Positions 33,677 to 41,345 of a stretch of 64,000 nt of DNA are shown here, one piece after another. The translations under genes were made by a program, and so were the position numbers. The DNA is from Arenimonas sp049195245. GTDB taxonomy: Bacteria; Pseudomonadota; Gammaproteobacteria; Xanthomonadales; Xanthomonadaceae. The stretch spans positions 124,001 to 188,000 of the forward strand of contig NZ_JBMIRR010000026.1 in assembly GCF_049195245.1 (NCBI RefSeq). Direction: 5' to 3'. How positions within the stretch are numbered: position 1 is the stretch's first letter; each line of letters opens with the position of its first letter. Below the pieces are notes generated by a model that saw nothing but the letters and a program-made list of their open reading frames with translations, did not search any database and was not told the DNA's origin.

Positions 33677-34732
33677 TCAGTCCAGGCTCACGCCCGGCAG
33701 GCCCAGCACGTAGTTGGCGCCCATCAGCCGCGAGGGCGTGTAGTAACCGCCCGGAGGACGTTCCCCCTCGAGCAGGCGCGCCACGATGCCCAGGGCTGCC
33801 GTGACGGTGATCTCGTAGCCGTTGGGCGTGCGCAGGCGCCGCTTGACTTCGTTGCCCTGCGGATCGCGGGCCTCGCCCCAGACCACGCAGCCGGTCTTGC
33901 CGCGGGTGCCTTCCGACGGACCGCGCACCTTCTTCTGCACCTGCGCCTTGAGCCAGGACTGCACCGGGCCCAGGTCCAGCAGCGGGCCGAGCAGGCGCAG
34001 CCGGCGCAACCGCTTGGCCGTGGACGGCGGCACGCCCATGTAGACCTCGATGTTGGGGATGCCGGTGGAGACGTAGGCGGTGTAGACGTCACCCCAGGGA
34101 ATGGTCATCGCGAACCGCGACTGGCCGTCGCGCTCGAAGCTGCGCGTCTTCCAGGCCAGCGGTACGCGCGTGAGCTTGCCGTCGATGCGCGCGCGCCCGC
34201 CCTTGCCCAGGCCTTCCACGCTGGTCTTGGCGGTGCCGGGGCTGGGACCGCCGCCGGCCTCGAAGGCCAGCACCAGCGCGTCGGCGGTGGGCAGCGCCAG
34301 CTTCAGCTGCGCGGCCAGGCAGTCGGTGGGCACCACGTCGAAACCCGAGCCCGGCAGCACCACGATGCCCTTGTCCTTCGCACGTGCGTCCTGGGCGTGG
34401 CAGTGCGCGAACACGTCGATCTCGCCGGTGATGTCCAGGTAGTGCGCGCCGACCTCCAGGCAGGCTTCCAGCATCGGCGCGCAGGTGGCCGAAAACGGGC
34501 CGGCGCAGTGCAGCACCAAACCGATGCCGTCCAGCGCACTGCGCAGCGAGGCCGCGTCGTCCAGCGGGAAGGCGCGCACCGGCAGGCCGTGCGGCGCCGC
34601 CAGCGCCTGCAGCTGCGCGGCATTGCGGCCCGCCAGCACCGGGCGCAGTCCGCGCCGCACCGCCTCCTCGACCACCAGCTTGCCGGTGTAGCCGTTGGCG
34701 CCATAGATCATCCAGGCCTGCGGCGCGGACAT
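33677..34732 (-). CDS. Saccharopine dehydrogenase-like / trans-acting enoyl reductase family protein
   Basis: This 351-residue protein has an N-terminal Rossmann motif (MIYGANGYTGKLVVEEAVRRG, about 8-28) and the family pattern VLHCAGPFSATCAPMLEACLEVGAHYLDITGE. KGIVVLPGSGFDVVPTDCLAAQL follows. This branch includes NAD(P)H-dependent trans-acting enoyl reductases and uncharacterised proteins rather than true lysine-pathway enzymes. The start overlaps the stop of the upstream SDR gene by one base (TGATG), indicating an operon and possibly a shared substrate. Confidence 0.83.
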   Translation of the reverse strand: MSAPQAWMIYGANGYTGKLVVEEAVRRGLRPVLAGRNAAQLQALAAPHGLPVRAFPLDDAASLRSALDGIGLVLHCAGPFSATCAPMLEACLEVGAHYLDITGEIDVFAHCHAQDARAKDKGIVVLPGSGFDVVPTDCLAAQLKLALPTADALVLAFEAGGGPSPGTAKTSVEGLGKGGRARIDGKLTRVPLAWKTRSFERDGQSRFAMTIPWGDVYTAYVSTGIPNIEVYMGVPPSTAKRLRRLRLLGPLLDLGPVQSWLKAQVQKKVRGPSEGTRGKTGCVVWGEARDPQGNEVKRRLRTPNGYEITVTAALGIVARLLEGERPPGGYYTPSRLMGANYVLGLPGVSLD

Positions 34733-35529
34733 CAGTGGCCGGCCTCGCGACCCTTCACCAGCTTGAGCACCTGGCCGAAGTAGAACTCCGGCAGCCAACG
34801 CTTCAGGCGCCAGCGCATCGGCTCGCGCTTCGTGGGCAGCACCAGGAATTCGCCGCGCTCCACCGCCGCGAACACGGCGTCGGAAACGCTGTCGAGCGTA
34901 TCGGGCGAGGTCTCCATCATCTTGTCGGCGAAGCTCTTGAGCCGGGGATTGCCCTGCCAGCTCTCGAGCAGGTTGGTGCGGAAGAAGGCCGGGCACAGCA
35001 CGCTGACCTTGATGCCCTTGGCGTGCACCTCGGCGCGCAGCTGCTCGGACAGCGCCACCACCGCGGCCTTGCTGACGCCGTAGCTCATGATGCTGGGCGC
35101 GCCGGCCAGGCCCGCGAAGCTGGCGGTGTTGATCACCTGGCCGCGGCCGGCGGCGATCATGCCGGGCAGGAACAGGCGGCAGCCGCGCACCACGCCCAGC
35201 AGGTTGATCTCGAGCACGTTGCGCCACTCGGGCATGGTGCTTTCCACCATCGAACCGCCGGTGGCGATGCCGGCGTTGTTCACCAGCACGTCCAGGCCGC
35301 CCCACTCCCCGGCGATGCGTTCGTGCACCTGCTCCATCGCGTCGTCGCTGGCGACGTTGGCGCTCATGGCGAGATGGCCGCTGCCCGGCAGCGCGGCGCG
35401 CGTGAGTTCGGCGCGGGTGGCGTCGAGGTCGACGCAGGCGACGCGGTCGCCGGTCTTGGCATACCGTTGCGCCAGGGCCTGGCCCAGTCCGCTGCCCGCA
35501 CCCGTGATCAGTACCCGCCGCTGTGCCAT
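34732..35529 (-). CDS. Short-chain dehydrogenase/reductase
   Basis: This 265-residue classical SDR has the cofactor motif TGAGSGLG (residues 9-16), NNAG (about 88-91) and the catalytic Ser-Tyr-Lys set (NTASFAGLAGAPSIMSYGVSKAAV). D35 in VACVDLDATR after the second strand suggests NAD(H) preference. The C-terminus (EPMRWRLKRWLPEFYFGQVLKLVKG) is basic and may associate with membranes. First gene of a two-gene operon with the reductase-like gene downstream. Substrate unknown. Confidence 0.88.
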   Translation of the reverse strand: MAQRRVLITGAGSGLGQALAQRYAKTGDRVACVDLDATRAELTRAALPGSGHLAMSANVASDDAMEQVHERIAGEWGGLDVLVNNAGIATGGSMVESTMPEWRNVLEINLLGVVRGCRLFLPGMIAAGRGQVINTASFAGLAGAPSIMSYGVSKAAVVALSEQLRAEVHAKGIKVSVLCPAFFRTNLLESWQGNPRLKSFADKMMETSPDTLDSVSDAVFAAVERGEFLVLPTKREPMRWRLKRWLPEFYFGQVLKLVKGREAGH

Positions 35530-35642
35530 GTGCCATCCCCGGAAGAGCCAGGCCGCGCAGGGGCCTGTGCTAGGCTCGGGAGCATACCAAGCCGTACGGC
35601 CCGGCCGTGCATCGCCCCCGTCTTTCCCTGCGGAGTCCCACC

Positions 35643-36404
35643 GTGTCCGACCCCCTTTTCGACCTCTCCGGCAAGACCGCCCTGGTCAGCGGCGCCTCGC
35701 GCGGCATCGGCCAGGCCATCGCCCAGCTGCTGGCGGCGCACGGCGCCCACGTGATCTGCACCAGCCGCAAGCTTGAAGGCTGCGAGGCCGTGGCCTCCGC
35801 CATCCGCGACGCCGGCGGATCGGCCGAAGCGCATGCGGTGCACGTGGGCGACCCGGCTGCGATCGAAGGCCTGTTCACGGCGCTGGACGCGGCCGGCCGC
35901 CACGTGGACATCCTGGTCAACAACGCCGCCGCCAATCCCTACTTCGGGCCCGCCGTGGACATGACGCTGGACGCGTACGAGAAGACGGTGGAGGTGAACC
36001 TGCGCGGCTACTTCTGGACCACGGTGCAGGCGGCGCGGCGCATGAAGGACCGCGGCGGCGCCATCGTCAACATCGCCTCGGTGAATGCGCAGCGCGCGGC
36101 GCCGGGTCAGCTGGTGTATTCGATGACCAAGGCCGGCATCGTCAACATGACCGAAGGCTTCGCCAAGGAACTGGCGCCGATGGGCGTGCGCGTGAACGCG
36201 GTGCTGCCCGGCCTGACCGACACCAAGTTCGCCTCGGCGCTGACCGGCAATCCCAAGATCCTGGACATGATGCTGCGCCTGATCCCGATGGCGCGCGTGG
36301 CGCAGCCGGGCGAGATCGCGCCGGCGGTGCTGTTCCTGGCCTCCCCCGCCTCGTCCTACCTCACGGGCACCGCCCTGCCGGTCGACGGCGGCTACCTCGC
36401 CTGA
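35643..36404 (+). CDS. Short-chain dehydrogenase/reductase (3-oxoacyl reductase-like)
   Basis: This 253-residue SDR contains SGASRGIG (about 17-24), NNAA (about 91-94), the active-site Ser in NIASVNAQRAAPGQLVYSMTKAG with Tyr and Lys in YSMTK, and the C-terminal PASSYLTGTALPVDGGY. The residue pattern after the second strand (CTSRKLEG) fits NADP(H). The GTG at 35643 is chosen because GGAG sits seven bases upstream and the protein then begins MSDPLFDLSGKTALVSG. The start of the DPP IV gene follows 10 bases after the stop. Substrate unknown. Confidence 0.88.
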   Translation: MSDPLFDLSGKTALVSGASRGIGQAIAQLLAAHGAHVICTSRKLEGCEAVASAIRDAGGSAEAHAVHVGDPAAIEGLFTALDAAGRHVDILVNNAAANPYFGPAVDMTLDAYEKTVEVNLRGYFWTTVQAARRMKDRGGAIVNIASVNAQRAAPGQLVYSMTKAGIVNMTEGFAKELAPMGVRVNAVLPGLTDTKFASALTGNPKILDMMLRLIPMARVAQPGEIAPAVLFLASPASSYLTGTALPVDGGYLA

Positions 36405-36414
36405 GCCCCTGCCG

Positions 36415-38634
36415 ATGAAGAGCCTGCTGCTGATCGCCGCCATGACCCTCGCCCCCGCCGCCCACGCCGAAAAACTGACGCTGGAAGCCATCACCGGCGG
36501 CGCCCCGCTGTCGGGCCCCAGCCTGATGAAGCCGGCGATCTCGCCCGACGGCAAGCGCGTGAGCTTCCTGCAGGGCAAGGACAGCAACCGCTTCCAGCTC
36601 GACCTGTGGGAATACGACATCGCCGCGGGCCAGAAGCGGCTGCTGGTGGACTCGGCGGTGGTGACCGGCGGCGCGGAGGAACTCTCGGACGAGGAGAAGG
36701 CGCGCCGCGAGCGCCAGCGCATCGCCGCCTTCAGCGGCATCGTCGAATACCAGTGGGCGCCGGATGGCCAGTCGCTGCTGTTCCCGCTGGGCGGCCAGCT
36801 GTTCCTCTACGACCTGCGCCCGGGCGCGGCCTCGCCGCTGAAGAAGCTGACCCGGGGCACGGGCTTCGCCACCGATCCCAAGGTGTCGCCGGGCGGGCGC
36901 TACGTCAGCTTCGTGCGCGATCGCGAACTGTGGGTGATCCCGGCCGCGGGCGGCGCCGAGCAGCGCATCACCACCGATGCCAGCGACACCGTGGCCAACG
37001 GCGTGGCCGAGTTTGTGGCCGACGAGGAGATGGACCGCCACACCGGCTACTGGTGGGCGCCGGATGATTCGGCGATCGCCTTCGCCCGCATCGACGAATC
37101 GCCGGTGCCGGTGCAGAAGCGCTACGAGGTCTACCCCGACCGCACCGACGTGGTGGAGCAGCGCTATCCCGCGGCCGGCGAGGCCAACGTGCTGATTTCG
37201 CTGCACGTGGCGAAACTGGGCGGCACCGCGCCGGTCATCACCGACGTGGACCTGGGGCCGGAGCGCGACATCTACCTGGCGCGCGTGAACTGGCGCGGGC
37301 CGACCCACCTCACCTTCCAGCGCCAGTCGCGCGACCAGCGCCGCTTGGACCTGGTGGAAGCCGAGCTGGCGACCGGCAGGCAGCGCCTGCTGCTGACCGA
37401 GACCAGCCAGACCTGGGTGCCGCTGCACCATGGCCTGCGTTTCCTGGCCGACGGCCGCTTCCTGTGGCTGTCCGAGCGCAGCGGCTACGAGCATCTGTAC
37501 CTGCATGACGCCGACGGCAAGCCGGTGCGCGCGCTGACGTCCGGCGAGTGGGTGGTGGATGCGCTGCTGGCGGTGGATGAAGCCGCGGGCATGGCCTACG
37601 TTGCGGGAACGCGGGATTCGCCGATCGAGAAGCATGTGTACGCGGTGCCGCTGGCGGGCGGCGAGCCGCGGCGTCTGAGCGCTGAGCCCGGGCTGCACGA
37701 GGCCAGCTTCAGTGCGAATGCCGCGGTGTTCGTGGACCTGTGGTCGAATACCGAAACGCCGCCGCAGACCGAGCTCTTCCGCGCCGACGGCACCCGGCTG
37801 GCCACGCTGGTGGCGAACGATCCCACGCAGCCGGGCCATCCCTACGCTTCGTACCGCGCCGCGCACCGTCCGGTCGAGTTCGGCACGCTCACCGCCGCCA
37901 GCGGCGAGACGCTGCACTACAGCCTGGTCAAACCCACGGGCTTTGATCCGGCGAAGAAGTATCCGGTGGTGGTGTTCGTCTACGGCGGGCCCGCGGCGCA
38001 GACCGTGCTGCGCGGCTGGCCGGGCCGGGCCGATGCCTTCTTCAACCAGTACCTGGCGCAGAACGGCTATCTGGTGTTCTCGCTGGACAACCGCGGCACG
38101 CCGCGGCGCGGCGCGAAGTTCGGTGGTGCGCTGTACGGGCGCCAGGGCGGCGTGGAGGTGCAGGACCAGAAGGCGGGCGTGGCCTTCCTGCGCGGGCTGC
38201 CCTACGTGGACGGCGCGCGCATCGGCGTGCACGGCTGGTCCAACGGCGGCTACATGAGCCTGATGCTGCTGGCCCAGGCCAGCGACCACTATGCCTGCGG
38301 CATCGCCGGTGCGCCGGTCACCGACTGGGCGCTTTATGACACGCACTACACCGAGCGCTACATGGACCATCCGGCGCGCAATGCGGACGGCTACGCCAGC
38401 TCGTCGGTGTTCACCCACCTCGACGGGCTGCGCTCGAAGCTGCTGCTGGTGCACGGCATGGCCGACGACAACGTGCTGTTCACCAACTCCACCAAGTTGA
38501 TGTCGGAACTGCAGAAGCGCGGCACGCCCTTCGAGCTGATGACCTACCCCGGCGCCAAGCACGGCCTGCAGGGCGCCGACCTGCTGCACCGCTACCGCCT
38601 GGCCGAATCCTTCCTCGCCCGCTGCCTCAACTAA
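36415..38634 (+). CDS. Secreted dipeptidyl peptidase IV (S9B)
   Basis: This 739-residue protein has a signal peptide (MKSLLLIAAMTLAPAAHA), a DPP IV beta-propeller (about 80-490) and a catalytic domain. The substrate-clamping double Glu is present in FVADEEMDRHTGYWWAPD. The nucleophile is Ser609 in VHGWSNGGYMSLML, the acid lies in HGMADDNVLF and the His in GAKHGLQG. It removes X-Pro dipeptides from peptide N-termini in the periplasm or outside. It starts 10 bases after the SDR stop and is probably co-transcribed with it. A long hairpin follows. Confidence 0.93.
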   Translation: MKSLLLIAAMTLAPAAHAEKLTLEAITGGAPLSGPSLMKPAISPDGKRVSFLQGKDSNRFQLDLWEYDIAAGQKRLLVDSAVVTGGAEELSDEEKARRERQRIAAFSGIVEYQWAPDGQSLLFPLGGQLFLYDLRPGAASPLKKLTRGTGFATDPKVSPGGRYVSFVRDRELWVIPAAGGAEQRITTDASDTVANGVAEFVADEEMDRHTGYWWAPDDSAIAFARIDESPVPVQKRYEVYPDRTDVVEQRYPAAGEANVLISLHVAKLGGTAPVITDVDLGPERDIYLARVNWRGPTHLTFQRQSRDQRRLDLVEAELATGRQRLLLTETSQTWVPLHHGLRFLADGRFLWLSERSGYEHLYLHDADGKPVRALTSGEWVVDALLAVDEAAGMAYVAGTRDSPIEKHVYAVPLAGGEPRRLSAEPGLHEASFSANAAVFVDLWSNTETPPQTELFRADGTRLATLVANDPTQPGHPYASYRAAHRPVEFGTLTAASGETLHYSLVKPTGFDPAKKYPVVVFVYGGPAAQTVLRGWPGRADAFFNQYLAQNGYLVFSLDNRGTPRRGAKFGGALYGRQGGVEVQDQKAGVAFLRGLPYVDGARIGVHGWSNGGYMSLMLLAQASDHYACGIAGAPVTDWALYDTHYTERYMDHPARNADGYASSSVFTHLDGLRSKLLLVHGMADDNVLFTNSTKLMSELQKRGTPFELMTYPGAKHGLQGADLLHRYRLAESFLARCLN

Positions 38635-38645
38635 CCAAAATCAAG

Positions 38646-38729
38646 TCCGGGGTCAGAGTAAATTCATCTTGCCCGACAGCCGCGTGGTCCGCCGGCTGTC
38701 GGGCAAGATGAATTTACTCTGACCCCGGA
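38646..38729. repeat. REP-like 37-bp inverted repeat with GGGGTCAGAGTAAATTC motif; likely bidirectional terminator
   Basis: Arms 38646-38682 and 38693-38729 are perfectly complementary over 37 bp, with a 10-base loop. They begin TCCGGGGTCAGAGTAAATTC. A TTTTTT run follows the right arm on the plus strand. The GGGGTCAGAGTAAATT motif is familiar from repetitive palindromes of Xanthomonads and other gammaproteobacteria, often linked to REP-associated tyrosine transposases. It lies between convergent DPP IV and xth genes. Confidence 0.9.
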
Positions 38730-38734
38730 TTTTT

Positions 38735-39523
38735 TCAGGGGGCGAGGTTGACGAGGGCGGGGGCGTGGTCGCTGGGGCGGTCCCATTCGCGGGGGTCGCG
38801 GTCGATGCTGGCGCCGACGCACGCGGACTTCAGCGCGTCGCTGACCAGGCACAGGTCGATCCGCAGGCCGAGGTTGCGGCGGAAGCCGGCGGCGCGGTAA
38901 TCCCACCAGCTGAAGACGCCGCCTTCGTCGTGGTGCAGGCGATAGCTGTCGTGCAGGCCCAGGTCGAGCAGGCGCCTGAGCGCCGCACGCTCGGCGGTGG
39001 AGGTGAGGATGCTGGCGTCGTTCCACACGGCCGGATCGTGCACGTCGCGGTCGTCGGGCGCGATGTTGAAGTCGCCCAGCACCACCATGCGCGGATGCGC
39101 CTGCAGCTCCTGCGCCAGCCAGTCGTGCAGCGCGTCCAGCCAGCGCAGCTTGTAGGCGTACTTCTCGGTGCCCACGTCCTGGCCGTTCACCACGTACAGG
39201 TTGACGATGCGCAGGTCGCCGATGGTGGCCGCCAGCACGCGCCGCTGCTCGTCGGCAAAGCCCGGGATGGCCATCACGCAGGACGCCTCGTCGATCGGCG
39301 AACGCGACAGGATGGCCACGCCGTTGTACGTCTTCTGGCCGCAGAACACGCTGCGATAGCCCAGTTCCGCCAAGGCCGAATCGGGGAAGCGCGCGTCCTC
39401 GAGCTTGGTCTCCTGCAGCGCGACGATGTCGGGCTGTCGCAGCTTGAGCCAGTCGACCAGGTGCGGCAGGCGCACGTTGAGCGAGTTGACGTTCCAGGTG
39501 GCGATGGTGGTGGGCTTGTCCAT
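38735..39523 (-). CDS. xth: Exodeoxyribonuclease III (AP endonuclease)
   Basis: This 262-residue Mg-dependent nuclease has the EEP-fold motifs ATWNVNSLNVRLPHL, LQETKLED (catalytic Glu), VNLYVVNGQDVGTEKYAYKL, VLGDFNIAPDDRDVHDP, FSWWDYR and the terminal DRPSDHAPALV (catalytic Asp-His). It repairs abasic sites and trims 3' blocked ends. TAGCAT lies six bases before the ATG. Convergent with DPP IV through the REP-like hairpin. Confidence 0.96.
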   Translation of the reverse strand: MDKPTTIATWNVNSLNVRLPHLVDWLKLRQPDIVALQETKLEDARFPDSALAELGYRSVFCGQKTYNGVAILSRSPIDEASCVMAIPGFADEQRRVLAATIGDLRIVNLYVVNGQDVGTEKYAYKLRWLDALHDWLAQELQAHPRMVVLGDFNIAPDDRDVHDPAVWNDASILTSTAERAALRRLLDLGLHDSYRLHHDEGGVFSWWDYRAAGFRRNLGLRIDLCLVSDALKSACVGASIDRDPREWDRPSDHAPALVNLAP

Positions 39524-39529
39524 GCGCGA

Positions 39530-39535
39530 ATGCTA
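39530..39535 (-). promoter_or_regulatory. -10-like hexamer of xth, six bases from the start codon
   Basis: TAGCAT on the minus strand, six bases upstream of ATG 39523. The spacing equals that of uvrD, yrdA and the Kef gene. Confidence 0.45.
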
Positions 39536-39649
39536 CCCGTTCCGGCCCGCGCGGCCATCCCTGGACGCCGGTCAAGCCCGCAGCGCCCGCAAGGCCTAGA
39601 CTGGCGGCAGGCGAAGTTCCGGCCTGACCCCACACAAGGCGCCCTCCCC

Positions 39650-40192
39650 ATGCCCCCGCTGAACGCGGCCCCGCGCTACTCCGCCGCCCAGCGCCGGCTG
39701 CACTGGCTGATGTTCCTGCTGGTGGCCCTGGCCTACCTGTGCATCGAACTTCGCGGGAGTTTCGAGCGCGGCTCCTGGCCACGGGCCACCGTGGTGCAGT
39801 CGCATTACTGGATCGGCCTGGCCGTGCTGGCGCTGGCGCTGCCCCGCCTGCTGCTGCGCCTGCGCCGCGGCGCGCCGCCGATCACGCCGCCGCTGCCGGC
39901 CTGGCAGGCCTGGCCCTCGCGTGCGGTGCATGGGGCGCTTTATGCCTTCCTGCTGGCACAGCCGCTGCTGGGCCTGCTGACCGCGTGGACCGACGGCAAG
40001 TCCGTGCTGGTCCCGTTCACCGCCCGGGTGGTGCCGGCACTCGTCGCTCCGGACCCGGCCTGGGCCGCGCGACTGGAAGACCTGCACGGCAGCCTGGGCA
40101 GCGCGTTCTACTGGGTCATCGGGCTGCACGTGCTGGCGTCGCTGTACCACCATGCGATCCGCGGCGACGACACGCTGCGCCGGATGCGCTGA
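39650..40192 (+). CDS. cybB: Cytochrome b561 family membrane protein
   Basis: This 180-residue protein has four membrane helices and the family His pattern: HWLMFLLVALAYLCIEL (first heme His), VQSHYWIGLAVLALALPRLLLRLRRG, AVHGALYAFLLAQPLLGLL and LHGSLGSAFYWVIGLHVLASLYHH. It probably transfers electrons from quinol, for example to superoxide as shown for E. coli CybB. No ribosome-binding site is obvious before the ATG. Convergent with iadA, four bases apart. Confidence 0.9.
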   Translation: MPPLNAAPRYSAAQRRLHWLMFLLVALAYLCIELRGSFERGSWPRATVVQSHYWIGLAVLALALPRLLLRLRRGAPPITPPLPAWQAWPSRAVHGALYAFLLAQPLLGLLTAWTDGKSVLVPFTARVVPALVAPDPAWAARLEDLHGSLGSAFYWVIGLHVLASLYHHAIRGDDTLRRMR

Positions 40193-40196
40193 AGCC

Positions 40197-41345
40197 TCAC
40201 CCGCCCCAGCGCACTTCGCCCGCGGCGATCACCAGCTCCAGGTCCAGCGTTCCCGGCGCCAGCAGCAGAAGGTCCGCATCCGCGCCCACGGCCAGCCGTC
40301 CCTTGCGGGCAAGACCCCAGATCCCCGCGGGCGCGCTGGTCGCCGACGGCAGCGCCGCCGCAAGCTCCAGCCCGCACTCGCGCACGGCCTGCACCAGCGT
40401 CTGCAGCAGGCTGCCCACCGACGCCACCTCCATGCCCAGCAGCCGGCCGCCATCGTCGAAATGCGGCAGGCTGGCCTGCCCGTCCGAACTCAGGCTCACC
40501 TTCGACGCGGGCACGCCCGCCCGCAGCAGCCGCGCCAGCGCATCTGCCGCCGCCACCTCGCCGGCCTGCAGCAGCGCCACACTGGTGCTGGTGGTGAGGT
40601 CGACGCTGCCCCCGCGGGCAATCCAGTCTGGCGCCTGCTCAAGGAGGCGTGCATTACGGTTGAGATGGGTGGGATGCCACTGCGACGCTGGCAGCGGAAA
40701 GCGGTCGCTCACCGCATGCAGCAGGGCCAGGCCTTCCTCGGCATCGCCCACGTGCACGAGCACGGTGCCGGCCTTGCCGGCCAGCATGCCGCCGACGCGG
40801 GCATCGGCGCCGATGCGCGCGAGCTCCTCGACGCCGGGCTGCGAGCCGCGGTGGTCGGCAATGGCGATCTCGCCCACGCCGATCACGTCGCTGATCAGCA
40901 CCAGGTCATCGCGCACGTGGCCGGTGATCGTGGCGACCGGGACGCGGTAGCTGCCCGTCAGCGCGTAGGCGCTCAACCCATGGCTGCCCAGGGCGCGGCA
41001 GCAGGCCAGCAGGTCGCCGTGGCCACGCGTCACCTCGTCGGTGCCGAGCGCGCCGATGTAGGTGGTGACGCCGGAGGCCACCGCATCGCGCGCATCCAGC
41101 GCCGGCGTGCGGGTGGCGAATCCGCCTTCGCCGCCGCCGCCGCTGACGTGCACCAGCGAATCCACCAGGCCCGGCACCGCGAGACGTCCCTGGGCCTCGA
41201 TGACGCGCAGCGGCCACGCGGTGCCCGGCGTGATCCGCGGCGCCATCGCGACGATGCGGCCACCGGCCAGCAGCAGGTCGCGGCGGCCGATCGGCGCCGG
41301 GTCGTACACCTCGGCGTCGCGCACCAGCAGCATCGTTTCAGACAT
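40197..41345 (-). CDS. iadA: Isoaspartyl dipeptidase (IadA) with altered metal site
   Basis: This 382-residue amidohydrolase cleaves beta-aspartyl dipeptides. Family motifs: GGGGEGGFATRTP (substrate Glu73), TGSYRVP (Tyr133), ADHRG, LVHVGD (His198), PTHLNRN (His227) and SLSSDGQ (Asp288). Against E. coli IadA ligands H68, H70, K162, H201, H230 and D285, this protein has Leu64 in place of the first His (DSLVHV), His66, and Glu159 where the carboxylated Lys should be. Third gene after the TonB receptor and YfcC carrier, overlapping the latter by eight bases. In context the substrate is probably beta-Asp-Arg from cyanophycin. Confidence 0.88.
   Translation of the reverse strand: MSETMLLVRDAEVYDPAPIGRRDLLLAGGRIVAMAPRITPGTAWPLRVIEAQGRLAVPGLVDSLVHVSGGGGEGGFATRTPALDARDAVASGVTTYIGALGTDEVTRGHGDLLACCRALGSHGLSAYALTGSYRVPVATITGHVRDDLVLISDVIGVGEIAIADHRGSQPGVEELARIGADARVGGMLAGKAGTVLVHVGDAEEGLALLHAVSDRFPLPASQWHPTHLNRNARLLEQAPDWIARGGSVDLTTSTSVALLQAGEVAAADALARLLRAGVPASKVSLSSDGQASLPHFDDGGRLLGMEVASVGSLLQTLVQAVRECGLELAAALPSATSAPAGIWGLARKGRLAVGADADLLLLAPGTLDLELVIAAGEVRWGG

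Noticed and set aside
33677..35536. A 619-codon open frame spanning the saccharopine dehydrogenase-like gene and the SDR gene
   Set aside because: Only its C-terminal 351 codons carry a recognisable protein; the rest is an out-of-frame reading of the SDR, which has its own clear frame.
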